From NCBI GenBank assembly GCA_018398765.1, contig JAHBMJ010004030.1:44066-74115 (forward strand): a DNA stretch of 30,050 nt, written 5' to 3'. The position numbers were made by a program, and so were the translations under genes. The DNA comes from Chromera velia (taxonomy: Eukaryota > Sar > Chromeraceae). Every line of letters starts with the position of its first letter. Position 1 is the stretch's first letter. Under the pieces are notes generated by a model that worked only from the letters and a program-made list of their open reading frames with translations, was not told the origin of the DNA and made no database searches. Shown here one piece after another: positions 1 to 13,250 of this stretch.

Positions 1-364
1 GGGAAGGCCCCGTGCCCTGTACCCGTGCCCTCACGATTCGCAGTCTCTTCTTCTGCACAGACAGACAGACAGACACACAGATGATGATGATAAGACCAGA
101 CAGAGTAAGAGTGAATGAAGGAGATTCCATTTCATCCATCTGTTCAGCCAATCGAGTCTGTCTGGGTGCGTGCGTGCAGGCCAGATGAAAAAAGCGAAAG
201 GGGGCGGGAGAAGAATCAGAACCGAGAGACCCAGATGGACCACTTTAGGACTCTGTAAAGGCAAATCTGATGGATTCATTCATCAGTCTCGCTTTAAATC
301 TTCATTCCTCTTTTTGGCCGAACAAAGCAGAACCACGAACGAAACAAAACAAAAACAGAAGAAA

Positions 365-403
<39 letters not shown>

Positions 404-1961
404 ACGCACGCACTGCAGGCTGACCGACTGACTCCATCGTCCCCCCTCCTCGGGTCGTCCTCGTCGTCTGCCCCCGCCCCCAGACGGTCGCTGACTGCCA
501 AGACGTCCTCCATCTGGCCCCACAACTTGATGATGTTGCCGCAAATGATGTGACGGAACTGGACGCGCCGCCCGTGGTCACACCCCCCCCCCATAGAGGC
601 ATAGGCGACGTCCGGGTTGTTGCACTGTCCCTTGGTCCCCTTCATGTGCGTGCACTTGAGGAGGCCGATATCGTAGTGCTCCTTCCACTCCGCCGCCAGT
701 CTCTGCCTGTTCATCACATGAGTGTCCCCGTCGATCACCAACTTCCGGAAACTGCAAGAAGCAAAGCAGAAAGAAAGAGAGAGAGAGAGAGAGTCGAATT
801 AATTGCCTTCCCATCAGATTCCCTGCTTCTCATACTGCCAACTGCTTGAGAGAAAGCATAGGGGCAGAAGAGCATTTTTCAGTGGTTCAACTTGGAAGCG
901 GAGCACGCCTCGGAGGGACACGCAGAGGCTGCATAGAGAGCTGATTGACGTGAACCTCTAATCTCTGAGTCAATCCTTCTGTGTCTCCCTCTGTCTCTCT
1001 GTCTGTCGGTCTGTGTGCATTTTTGGTTGTCTCACCTCCCTGCTCTACGCAGACCTTCTTTCTCATATATCCTCAGTCCCCACTTACTGACTGACTGACT
1101 GCCTGAGTTCGGGCACTGTCAACGTTTTGTCCTCCAGGCCGATGTGGGGTTTGAACATCGCGTACTTGTTCGCCTGTCCATGCCGAACCTTCCGGAGGGC
1201 ACTCACACCCTGAAGGAAGGAAGGAAGGGAAGGAAGGACGGAAGGAAGGAAGGAAGATGGGAAAGGAGATAGAGGGAAGGACAGAGACGGAGGGACCAGC
1301 GGGAGGGAAACACAGGAGGACATGCTGATACATATACTGATCATTTTCTAACAGCAAGAGGGCAGTTAGGAAGAGACGCACGGTCCCCCCCACAGAGACA
1401 TCCTGGGAAAGAAGTGTGTCTGTCTGTCTGTTTCTTCTCCGTTGTCCTTTTCCCGTCATTTCCTCCGTACGCACTCAACGCCCCATCTTCCCTGCCCGTC
1501 TGTCTCTACGCACGTACGTACGTCTTTTTTGCGGATGACGAGAGTGAGCAGCGCTTTCCCTGTGTGCTCGTTGATCCTCTTGTAGAAGCCCTCGTGCATG
1601 TCCCTGTTCTCTTGCATCGCCGCCTGCATGCAGGTGAGTGGGTGCAGGAAGAAAGAAAGAGAGAGAGAGAACGAGCAATTTGGAACCGTTTGCACTCATG
1701 GGAGGCCACTTAGAAAGAAGAGATGACGACGCTCTTGCGGCTTTTGCCGTTACGACTTTCTGTGCACTCCCAAAAAGAAGAATCGGTCTGTCTGTCGACT
1801 TTTTCTCTTTCAATTTTATTCCAGCACTACCAAGCCCCCCCCCTTCCCTCACCCTCTTCTTGGAGGAATCGTAAATCGCCAGTGCCTGTTCCCAGCTGAT
1901 ACCTCGATCCAGGATCAGACGCTTGTACACACTCTCCACACCTGCACGCACAGGTAGAAAG

Positions 1962-2024
<63 letters not shown>

Positions 2025-5000
2025 AAGAGGAAAGGACTTGATGGCATCATCAGACGCTGTCGGCAACAAGACGTATTCCTTCGCTTCCCCTCTCCAAACA
2101 AAAAGAAAGTAAACACACTGAGGTGACTGACGAAGTTTCGTTTCATTCAAGAAACAGGCGATGAAATATCTTCGAATGCCTCAACGAACGCACGCACGCA
2201 CGCAGTCTTTCTGATGAGTTGGGAGGGGGCCCGAGCTTGAAAAGAAAGAAAGGAGAGCGACGACAAAATCGAAAACTCTCTCTTTCCTTCCACAGAAAGA
2301 GATGGAAAGCCGTGGACCATCCACACAGCCTGCTCTCATACACCTCTTCCTTCTCTTTCGTCTCCTTCCCTCCCCTGACGGCCAGCCTGACCATCCTCGT
2401 CAATCTGGAGCCTCTCGGAGACTGCGCACGAAAGTTTCACGGCCTCTCCATGGATGTCCTTCAGCCCCGTCCCTCCCGTCATCGGCACATTCAGGAGCTC
2501 GACACCCTCAGCAGCAGCACCGCCTCTCTGCCTCAACACAAACAGACAAGAGGACCACCGTCGGATCGAGAAAGGAATGAATGAGAGGAGCGAAGAAAAG
2601 GCGCGGGCAAGGAAAGGAAAGGAAAGACCGAAAGGACTCGCATCTCCTCACTTTCATTTGAAGGGTCAAAAAAGACCTTTCCGTGCGCCCTTCTTTCCTC
2701 GCAAAACTGCCGAGAGTCCATTCAGAAACCCAAAATCAACAAAGGAAGGAAGGAAGGAAGGAAGGAAGGAAGCAGCATCAATTTACAGCGCTTCCAAGTA
2801 AGAGGCTGCACACGCTCCTGGGCCGACCCCACCCTCATTTTGCTGCGAATTTGCACCCTTGTTTTTCTCTTATGGCAACAAACACTGACAGAATCTCAAA
2901 CTCCCCCCCCCTCTCACCTCTCTGATCTCGTCGTGGATGAAAGAGAAGAAGTCGAAGAGCTGCTGCTGGACCTCAATCTCCATCATCAACAGCCTGCAGT
3001 CAGGCATTCAAGACAGGCGGGAGGGAGGGCAACACACACGGAAGGAAGGGACAGAAGGGGAAAGAAAATCTTTGGGCAAAGAAGGAAGACAGCGGGAAAG
3101 GCAAACCCCGCGATCCAACACAACGCCACGCTCTCTCTTGATGACACTCCGAATCACTCAAGGACAGACAAGTGACACCTCAGATAGTCGGTCGGTCAAT
3201 CCCTCACTCACTCACTCACTCACTGTCGGCATGCAAAACGAAGGAAGGAAGGAAGGACGACCTCTCCCTGCCTGTTCTTCCCCTCCCTCTCTCCCCCCCC
3301 CCCACGCAAGCACCTGTTGAGGAAATTGTCCATCTTCTTTGAGATCTTCGCGATCTCTGTCGACTCCTCCTGATCGAACTTCAACTGAAATTTCTGCAAC
3401 ACCATCGATGATACAGGGTAGAAAAGGAAACAAAAACAAATGAACACAAACGCGTGGAAATAAGGAATGAGTCAAATCCTATGCACACCCTAAAAGAAAA
3501 AACATCCGTATGCCTGTGGAAAAGACTTTTCCGACCGCCTCGCTTTTCCTTCAGGACACTCATCTCACCGACAAGCCCAGACCGACCAAAGACTCTGTCC
3601 ATCCACAATTTTCTGTCCAAATCCTCTCCTCCCACACAACGACCCCCGACATGCAGGCTTTCTCTCTCTCTCTCTATCTATCTGCTGGTCTCCTCATCAG
3701 AGCGTTTTTCTTCTCTTCCACCTCACAAGATGATCACGCACTTCTTCCTACACACAGCTCCTCTTTGGCCTTCAAATAACTACCCTCCTCTGCCTTTGGT
3801 GTCTTCTCATTCTTTTTCCTTCTGCACAGCAATGCTTTGGTCCACGGGCGAAGAGAGAAAGGAGGAGGACAGAGAAAGAATGGACAACAACTTTTTTGGG
3901 GGCAGACGATGCACAAAACACAAAAAAGGAATTGAGATCAGAGAGAGAGAGAGAACGACCGACGGACGGACTTTCATCGACTCGAAGGCCTTTTTCGCGA
4001 ACTCCTTGCACTTTCTCTTTTCTTCCGCTTCGTCCTCATCGTTGATGAACCGCTCCATCAGACCCTCGTACTTCTTCCGGGCCTGGCTGGCCGCATAGGC
4101 ACCGGGGTAGGGCGCAGCCGGCTGGTCAGAAGAGCCGACCCACTCTTCAACGGTCCTGCGATAGACAACAGGCAAAAAAAAAGGAGAAAGGTCTTTGAGT
4201 GTTTTTCGGAGGGAAAGCGAAAGCTCGAGAGATCGAGAGAGAGAAGGAATTTTTCGTCAGCGCCCGTGTAGGGCTGAGTGGTATCCAGTGAATTCAAAAC
4301 ATGATCACCCACAGGGATGTGTTCCTTCCTTCCTTGCTTCACTCCTTCCTTCCTGTCTCAGTGAGTGAGTCACTGACTGACTGACTGCCTTTCTTCTTCC
4401 TTCCCAATGTCAAGACAGACAGACAGAGATCTATCTGGAAGGCTTAATCCATGAATGAATGGATCTCTCAAGAAGAGAGGAGGGAGAGGATCTTCATCCA
4501 TCACTCAAAGCAACCATGCAACCAACCCCTTCCATTCCATTCCATTCTATTCCCCCGAGGAAGGAAGGAAGGTGTACGAACTGACTGACTCACTGACGTT
4601 TTCAGCGCCTTCAGTGCCTCACTCCCGATCTGGTTGTAGATGTCGAATTCCGCGAAGGGAAAGTCCGAACTGGAAATCGTGTGGGACTCCGCCTCGGCCC
4701 CTGCAGCCGCCGCCGCTGCGTCGGCAGCCTGAGGGAGAAGCGGGGCTTCCTGTGGGTTGGCTAGAGAAGAGGAAGAGGAAGAGGATGAAGGGGGGTTTCG
4801 ATTGGATGGGGAGGCGGCGGGTAAACGCGAAGGGGGTTTGGAGATGTCCTTTGTTTCCTTTTTCCCTTTGTCTTCTTTTTTCTCTTTCGACGTGTCAGCG
4901 TGTGCCTCTCTGACTTCACGAAGACGCAAACTCTGCCTCTTCGCAGGCCGGAAAGAGACACTGCCCCCTTCTGATGCAGACTCCGCATCCATCGATGCGT

Positions 5001-6616
5001 CCTCGTCTCTGTTTCCAGAAGAGGAGTACACAGAAATGGAGGAACCCTTTTTCTTTTGATTCTGCTTCTCCTTCTTTTTGTTCGGTTTGACCTGCTGCTG
5101 GCTCTTTCGAGTTGTCACCCGCATGCCCCCATCTGTCTCAGAACCACTCAGCAGAGCGCGACGGGCAGAGACAAAGGCAGCTCGCATCGGACGGTTGCGA
5201 AGAGAACTGCGCTCAGAGCCGTTGTCGCTCTCTTTGTCTTTCTGCGATTTTGTCGGGGAGGGGGGGGAACTCTTTCGACGTTTCTTCGCTGCCGCCTCAC
5301 GGCTACCGGCTCCTTCTCCTTCCTCTTCCTCATCGTCTTCTTCCATCACGCGGCGCTTTCGAGCGAGACGGGAGGAGACACGTGGTTGTGGAGGGGAGTT
5401 CTTCCCTTTCTTTCCTCCTCCTTCTCCTTTCTTTTCAGGTCCACCCACGATGTCGAGGCCGTCGTCCAAACTCCAATCGTCGCTGTCCTGTCTCCTCAAC
5501 CTCCCGCCTTGCTTGCTCTTGCTCTTTCTGCTGTTTCTCATCCGAGAAGGAGAGAACGAAAGGTCAGATGCGCTCGACTCCCCCCTTCGTCTCTTCAACC
5601 TTCCCCCTCTTTGCTTCCCTCGACCTTTCCTACCCGTCTCCTCTTCCTCAGACCCACTCACGATGAAACCTCCCAGACTCGAAGTCTCGTCCTCGTCCCT
5701 CTCTCTGCTGTCTCTCTCACTCATCTCCTCAGCCCTCTCCGAATCGGAGGACAAATTCCAAGTGGGACGCTCTCGGCGCACCATCGGTTTACGCTTCCGA
5801 CCGACACCCAACCCTGCCTTCTCGCCTCCTGCTGCAAACGCGGCGCGCCTGCAGGAAGAGTCGAAGACGAGAAAAACAGGTGTCACTAATAATGATTATG
5901 CGGACACACGTTTGACTGACTCCACCAAAAAACTTTCTTCCCTTCGCAGAATTTCGTCCGAGTTCCAAATTCGTGACATCTCGAAAGGACCTAGCTTTGC
6001 AAATATTTAGGCTAACGAGGAGTATCAGACTGCGAGAAGGAATGAAGGGCTAAATAGAACTGTACAATGACAGAAACGATTGGAAGAAAGAAGAAATCTA
6101 TCCCCACACATGGAAGCGTGCATAAACACGGACACCCACCTGTCTCCCTTTGTCAATGCGCCCAGAGTCTTCAACCTCTTCGCAACACACCCCATGAACC
6201 GGTTCTCCCCTCCCAATTCCGTCACAAGGAGACGGTAGGAGGGCGGCTGCAGCTGGTTCGACCTGTGGACTCTCCCCAGTTGCTGCAGGGTCTTGTCGGC
6301 AGACCTGCAAGTGTGTTTGCAGTGAAAGCGTGCACAAAAAAGAAACAGAGCGATCCATTGAGAGGGGCAAATTGGAGGCACGGGGGCTGCATGGATTCCA
6401 GAAAAGAGGCAGGCAGGCACCCATACATGCATGCCAACGCGCGGACACATAGAGACATAAAGAAGGACGAGGATGAGAGCGAGACAGAGAAATGCACGAG
6501 AAAGGAATCAAGACACAGATCAAAGTCGATCCACACACACACAAAGACACACACATACAATTACAAAACTCATCAGGTGCAGGCCGACAGATAAATACCC
6601 AGAGAGGGAAACACGC

Positions 6617-6648
<32 letters not shown>

Positions 6649-6762
6649 ACGAACGAACGAAAGGAAGGAACGAAGGAACGAACGAACGAACGAAAGAAAG
6701 AAAGAAAGAAAGAAAAGAAAGAAAGAAAAGAAAGAAAGAAAGAAAAGAAAGCAAGCAAGAAA

Positions 6763-6794
<32 letters not shown>

Positions 6795-7857
6795 AAGAAA
6801 GAAAAGAAAGAAAGAAAGAAAGAAAGAAAGAACGAAAGGAAGGAAGGAACGAAGGAACGAACGAACGAACGAACGAAAGAAAGAAAGAAAGAAAGAAAAG
6901 AAAGCAAGCAAGAAAGAAAGAAAGAAAGAAACAAAGAAAAAGAAAGAAAAGAAAGAAAGAAAGAAAAGAAAGAAAGAAAGCAAGAAAGAAAGAAAGAAAG
7001 AAAGAAAGGAACGTTTATGCAAACAGACAGACCATTGCAATGATCCATCCATCCGACCGACCGACCAACCGACTTACCAAGGGACTTCGATGGGGATCAT
7101 GACTCTCTTTCGGTTTTTTGTCGTCAGTCCCCACTTCTTGTCGCAGTGCAGAGAGATCCCCGCACTGGCTGCTTCTGTGATGATGGCAACGAACTTCCTC
7201 CCCCTGTTGAAATAGTTCTGTTCTTGCAGATTCACCTGATGGCAAATCAACAGGCGAAAGGAGAGCGGAGAGGAGAAATGGAGGAAGAGAGTGCAACGAA
7301 GAGGCGACAAGACAAAACACGTTCTAGTCCAACTGTGCACGCCCGCCCTTTCTCTCCTTGGGAAATCCTCCCGTCAAAGTCTCTGAAAGAAAAAAACTTG
7401 GGGGGGCAATCCCGACAGGAGGGAGTGGGGGGGGAAAGAGTGTGGAGAAAAGCGCTACCAGCAGAAGACGAAGGAAGAAGGGAGAAGCGGCGCGTTCCAA
7501 GAATCGACCCGGACATTCTTCCTTCGTGCTCAGTGCAAACCCTCTCACCCAAACACAACAAAGAGAGAGAAGTCGGAAAGAAGAAGGGCAGCACTGGAAG
7601 ATTCAGGGTCTCTCGATCCTCCGACAAAACCTCACTGTCTGCATTTCTACAGAATTCTGCATACAGATTTAAACGCATACAGATTCAGGGTCTCTCGATC
7701 CTCCGACAAAACCTCAACAGGCTGCATGAAGCAAGAAACAAACGGACCTACGCACCTACCTCATCCTGCTTGACGTCCAGGTGTTCGTTTCTGTTTTTAA
7801 ACACAACTCCCATCTTCCCTCGGGACCTTCGGATCGCCTCCTGAAAGAAAGAAAGGA

Positions 7858-7893
<36 letters not shown>

Positions 7894-10560
7894 AAACGCA
7901 CAAAGAAAGCGGGTCAAGGGGGGGGGGAGGTGAACGAAGAGGAAAGAAAAGGAAGGGGGGAAAAGCAAGGCAAGACAGCTGCCATGCAGGAGTCCGTCTT
8001 ACCGAGCCACTAAAGAGGACAAAAACTCTTCATGTCAATTTCTCCTATCAGCCCCAGAGGACAGACACAAGTAAGACAGCGAAACATGCCGTGCACGCTT
8101 GAAAGATAATCATGTTCCCTCTCCGGCCTTCGAGTGATCCACCTCTCTCTCTCAGGCCTGCATGCCCCCGCATCTTTCTTCCTAACGGCCAAAGAGTCCG
8201 CCTGCTACTCTCCCTCCTTTCCACCCACCCATCCAACCACACACACAAATCACACCCGAGCAGCCAACGAACCAACGAACCAACCAACCAGTCTTCCCGT
8301 GCGTCCGCTCATCTCTGCAACCTTCGACGGCCCCCCCAACTCGTCAATCAGATGGTCGAGGGGGTTCTTCGGCAGGTTCAGGTTCGCAGCTCGGTACATC
8401 AACTCGTCGTACTGAACCAAAAAAAGAAAGAGAACAGCAGGCAGGAGAGAAGAGAAAACAAACACGAAAGAGTGAAAAACAGACGAGGCTGGAATCCTGG
8501 AACGAAGGAGTCTCACAGATGGGAAGGAGGTCACCAACGAACCTAGCTCGATCAGGCAACTCGCTCGCTCAGAGACTCACGCCATCTGAATCTTTCCTTT
8601 CTCTGCGGCAATCCCGCCATTCTTATTTGTCCGTCTCTCATTCTGTCTGCATGCCCTTCCTTCCGTGGAGCCGCCACCCTTCCAGCAACTGTCCCTTAAT
8701 TCAGTATTCCCTCCCCCGAACTTCCAGCCAGACAGCACGATGGTGCAAGAAACCAAAAAAAGTCCCCCCAACCAACCAATCAACCAACCAACCACCAGAC
8801 TAACGAACGCACCGACCCACTCCTCACTGACCCTCTCCTGGAAGTCTCTGATCGGCTCTCCGTGCTTGTCGGCGAAGGGCACCCACTTCTTCATGAAGTC
8901 CTCGATGATCTGCGTGCGTGCGTCAGTCAGTCAGTCAGCGAATCGCTCATTCAGCCATCGCACCTCACACCACCCTTCGAAGGATTGATTTGTCAATGAG
9001 GGAGAGGAGGCGGCAGGCAAACCGGGGTTATCTATTTGGGGGGGGGAAGGGGAAAAAGCCCCAATACAACTAGAGAGACTTCTAATGTGGGTGAGAGTCA
9101 CACCAAACAGATCACCTCAGAAGAATTCAGGTCTCAGGATAGACACCTACAGAAAGGCAGCCAGTTTGACAGACAGACAGACCATATGGGGAGTCGAGAG
9201 GAAGTCCTCTAGCACCGTGTCTGCCCCCCCCAGCTCTCCAATTTTGTCACGAGTCCGGGCTTCTCCAGTCGCCCACATGGAGATCACCACAGCGTTGCCT
9301 GCAGAGAGTACGGGCATGTGGGTGGGTTAAGTGGAGTGGAGTGGGGAGATCAGTCACAGGTGGCAATGAATCAGTCGTCCCTCCCTACTGCTTCCAAAAA
9401 GACTGGTAGAAAAACTCACCAGAGGACCGAAAGGAAATTGCGCCCAGCAACACAAACTCGTGCCCTTACAGAATCGTCCGGGCACACGACTTTGTGGAGT
9501 TCAGGTTTCAAGAAACGGCAACATCCTTGCAAGGTCTATCGCAGCAGGAAACGAGAAGAATGAACAACGCGTCCATAGACTTAAAAATTTTCGCTTTTTT
9601 CAGACGCGCTTGATTCCTTCAATGTTGTTCCATGCCTTGCGCCTGCTGCCGTCGCTCTTCTCTCTGTATGTCTCTCTCTGTATCTGTCTCCATCCGTCAC
9701 CCCCCCCTCCTGACAGACAGACAAACAGACCTGCGTTGAGTTCTTCTTGCGCGGTCTTCACTGCCAGGGGGACCTTGCTGGAGGTGATCAGAAGCTTGAA
9801 GAACCGCTGAGCCATGCCCCAGTAGATGGTACCCCACCTACATTCACATCAGAGAAACGAGACAGTAGACATTAGGAAAATCGAATCGAGCAACCCCTAG
9901 TCAAATACCCAGGTGTCAATGAATGCAAATGAATATTCGACGAAATCATAAGAGGTCGCATACACACGCACAGGGACACGCACGTGAAATATTTTCTTCT
10001 CCGTTCTGCCATCGGAAAAACTTTCCCATCTTGCCGCCTTTTGTTCTTCTGTGCGCTGTTCTTTTTTTTTCTTTTCGCTGAAGGTGCACCCATCACCGTC
10101 TCCTCAGATCTGTTGTCAAGCAGCGAGTTCTCCCTCTCCTTCCGCTCTTTTCATTCCCTCCCTGGAAGGCAGCGAGAGAGTGAGGCGTCGGGGGGGGCAT
10201 CCTCTCCGTCCCCCATGAACCTCCGCCATTCTTTTTGTCTTTCTGTCATCCCTCACTTTTTTCCTTCCTTTCTTTCTTTCTTTCTTCCCTCCTGACCGAC
10301 CGACCGACCTTGGTTTTCCTGCGTCTTCATCGTCCCCCCCTCCTCTGGGCATCTGAGGCATTTTCCTTCCCTTCGCCTCGCCCTTGTACCAACACATCTT
10401 CCTCTCCTCCGATGCGTCCTCCAAATAATCCAAAAGATCCCCGAAGAGCTTCGAGCAGCCATCGTAGATCTTCGTGATCTCGTCAGTCAGCGGGACCTTC
10501 ACAATGTCAAATGTCACCTGCAGGCAGGGGGACGGGGAGGGAGGACCGTACGAGAAAGTG

Positions 10561-10591
<31 letters not shown>

Positions 10592-13188
10592 ACGTGTGTA
10601 CATAGAAAGAGAGAGAGCGCATCATTCATATCTCGAGCGACAGATCGGCAGTCTCACTCATCCCCATTTACCCTGATCGGTGAGTGCATCTCATTTAAGT
10701 TGTTTGAGACTCTTTTCCTTTCCTGTCTTGACTAGACTGACGCACGCACATCTTTGAAGGAGAGCGTCCTGCTCATGTAGACCCCGTGGGACTTCAACTC
10801 CATCACCACCGCCTCCATCGCTGCCACCCCTCCCTTCTCGAGTTTCTTCTTGAACTGCTCGAAGTTCGGGAAGGACGTGCCGACACCCCAGAGACCCAAA
10901 CGACGCATGTAGGCCATGTTGCGCAACTCCGACGCTCCGGTGGCAGAGCTGTACAGGACCTGCATTCATTCATTCATTCATTCATTCATTCATTCATTCA
11001 AAGAGAAACAAACGACCACGGAAAGAAATGGACATACAGTCATTCACGGAGACTTTTCTGCTATTCGAATGCCCAAAAACTGCTGCAGAGCCTGCATGCA
11101 GGGGCGGAGACTTCATTTGTGCCCACAGAGCTAGACACGTAGTAGACACCCACAGAGAGACAGACATGGAGGGGGGGAGGCTTTTGGCAGAAAGGGGAAA
11201 TGGGCCGCAGAGAAGAAAAAGAGGGAAAGAAGCACATGAAGCGAGAGACAGCCTTTACTGTTCTCCTTTTTCTTTTCTCTTCCTCTCATCCAGACAAACA
11301 GAGAGGTAGGAAGGGAAGGGAGGGGAAGGGAAGAGACTGACAGGACACTCAGGGCACTCCCTCTGCAGTTGGTCCACCGCGAGGCCTGCAGGCAGGCAGG
11401 CAGGCAGGCAGGCATGCGGACAGGAGGAGAGCGAGCAGATGTGATGATGTGCATCTATGAAAATAATAATTTTAGGGTGAGATCAATCGCTTGACCATCG
11501 AGACGGTAAAAAAGAAAAGGAAAACAAGCCGACAAACACTGCTGATCCAGGAACACTCGCACTCGACATCAATTCTCACGGTGTTCTTTGCTCTCGCTCT
11601 TTGCGCATGACGAGCGAATCTCGTCAGAAGAGCACAACCCAAAAGAACGTAAATTGAATTTGGTAGGACCACAGGCCGCGTACAAGAATTCACCAAGAAG
11701 TGAGTCAGAGGAAGGAAGCAAGCTGCTGATTAAGCCCTTCCCTCCCCCACACTCCTCCCTCCCTCCACCAACCGGTCTGTGTCGATTGTTGCCCCCTCTT
11801 CTCCTCCGCCTGCAGATTCTTTGCCTTATGCGCCTCATCAAACACAATCAACCCCCCAGGCTTGCTCTGCAGCCACGCGATCACACGGTCCACATGACGT
11901 CGAGGCCCCAACCCCGCCGCCGCGTTGTTCGCCCTGGACGAGGAGGACCCTGCTGCAGCAGCAGCCGCAGCCGCCGCACGCGCCCGTTTCGCCGCGCCCC
12001 CGTCTGTAGTGTCGTCGTTCTCGTCGTCAGACACGAACCCCCCAAAAGAATCCAGAGAGTCTTCAGAGAAAGGAGCACCCCCACCCGCACGGCGTCGGGA
12101 TGCTGCTGCTGCCGCGGCAACACCCCCTCCTTTCGGCTTCGGAGCGTGCTTCCCGCTTTTCTGGACGGGGAGAAGACAGAGGAAGAAAAGGAGGAGCAGG
12201 CACAACAGTAAATTGAAGGAAGGACCGATTTTGAGTTTATTTATTCAGTTGCCAAGTCCACACGTTCATGCACCACTGAGGAGCCCCAGGGTCCTGGGCA
12301 AGAGAGAAAGACATGGATGGATGCCATTATTGAATGAGATCCTGGAAAAGAAAGGGCATCGTGTAGAAACGCATGCAGACTGACAGACAGACAGACAGAC
12401 AGAGAGTAAAGGATGGAAGGGCGAATGGAGGATCGAGAGGGTAGACGGTCAATGTCCTTCTCTTCTCTTTTCTTCTCGTCTTGCTTCTCCTCTCAGACCA
12501 GTTGTTACAAAAGCAAGAAGAGAAGGAAGGGACCAAGACAGACACTCAATGACTGACCTTCGGAGCATCCTGGAATCTCCTTCCAGCAATAAGCATCGAG
12601 TAGGTCGAGAAGAGGACGCACGACCCGTCCCAAAGGGAGGATTGACGGAGTTTCCCTGCAATGTGCTGTCTGTTCTCATACGACATCAGCCCCGTATCCT
12701 CCTCCTTCCTGTTCGACTTCCCCCCTTTTCCCCCAGGTGCTGGACCGGGACCTTCGTTCTTAAATTTGAAATCTTTCAACGAGATCACAGGAATGTCACC
12801 TGCTCCCACGTCTCTCAGATCTCTCCGTGCGTCCTCAATCAGATCGTTGCCTGTCGACAGCCACACATGCCGGTTCTTCCCTCTGTTCCAGCTGTCCAGA
12901 ATACACGCGGCAATCATCCGCCCCTTCCCACACCCAGTCCCGTCTCCGAGGAAAAATCCCGCCGCCTCCGAGGAGGGCAGCCGTCTCTGAAATCTCAGCG
13001 TTGCGTGTGAGAGGACCTCCAGCTGGGGGTTGGACAGCCGTCTCTCTGTGACGATGCGGTAGGGGACTTTGATCACGTGGTGGGGGGGGAGGGGGGGAGG
13101 CTGGACCTCGGAGAGCGTGGAAGCTTCGGCGAGAGGGTCGGGGTGGGGGCCTCCGAACTGGAAATGACTGCACACACGCACACACACA

Positions 13189-13250
<62 letters not shown>

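Larger units (their letters stand above)
1..4155 (-). other. SBNO C-terminal region (exons 15-23)
   Basis: Nine small exons carry the conserved C-terminal part. FLNR followed by [23 protein letters not shown] matches the FLNRILGMEVHQQ-type block of homologues. [19 protein letters not shown] matches the ERGMSWEEA block. [23 protein letters not shown] and [16 protein letters not shown] follow. Exon 22 has [35 protein letters not shown] and VLAVSD; its last 15 or so residues are a short acidic insert. Exon 23 ([15 protein letters not shown]) corresponds to MQIVRLRTEDGQR and runs off the window, so the stop codon is not seen. Confidence 0.85.
6140..8909 (-). other. SBNO helicase C-lobe (exons 9-13)
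   Basis: The second RecA-like lobe is spread over five exons. It includes [13 protein letters not shown] followed by [12 protein letters not shown], then [16 protein letters not shown] (motif V-like), IPIEVPWSADK, and [11 protein letters not shown] (motif VI with its arginines), ending in [10 protein letters not shown]. The donor of exon 9 is ambiguous: AGG|GTCAGT (8832) and TGG|GTCGGT (8817) are both phase 0 and differ by five codons (VSEEW). The 8817 site is followed by the longer GTNN array. Core residues look intact, so ATP binding is plausible. Confidence 0.88.
10750..13167 (-). other. SBNO helicase N-lobe (exons 2-5) with a low-complexity insert
   Basis: Exon 2 carries the Q-motif-like SNPQLE, Walker [11 protein letters not shown] and the block [20 protein letters not shown], which SBNO homologues share closely. 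Exon 3 begins with about 88 residues of Ala-rich, Ser-rich and acidic filler (622-709) placed before [11 protein letters not shown], and then the DEAH box. Exon 4 is only 44 nt ([15 protein letters not shown]). Exon 5 carries [18 protein letters not shown] and the [12 protein letters not shown] block. The core order matches the SBNO family; the Ala-rich insert between motif Ib and motif II is specific to this protein as far as I can judge. Confidence 0.88.

Noticed and set aside
5056-6010. Long plus-strand open frames (277 and 310 codons)
   Set aside because: They are antisense to SBNO exon 14 and consist of Leu/Ser/Arg-rich low-complexity sequence, the complement of Glu/Lys/Ser codons. No domain and no splice partners.
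5935-6010. Possible extra SBNO exon (reads [12 protein letters not shown] on the minus strand)
   Set aside because: It looks a little like the SRDLSRFN segment, but joining exon 13 (AG|) directly to exon 14 (|G CGC GCC) gives GDRRA, fits the phase and needs no further exon.
6473-7102. Open frames made of KKERKKER- or FLSFFLSF-type repeats on both strands
   Set aside because: Pure translation of the (GAAA)n array, which has no stops in several frames. It lies inside a well-supported intron.
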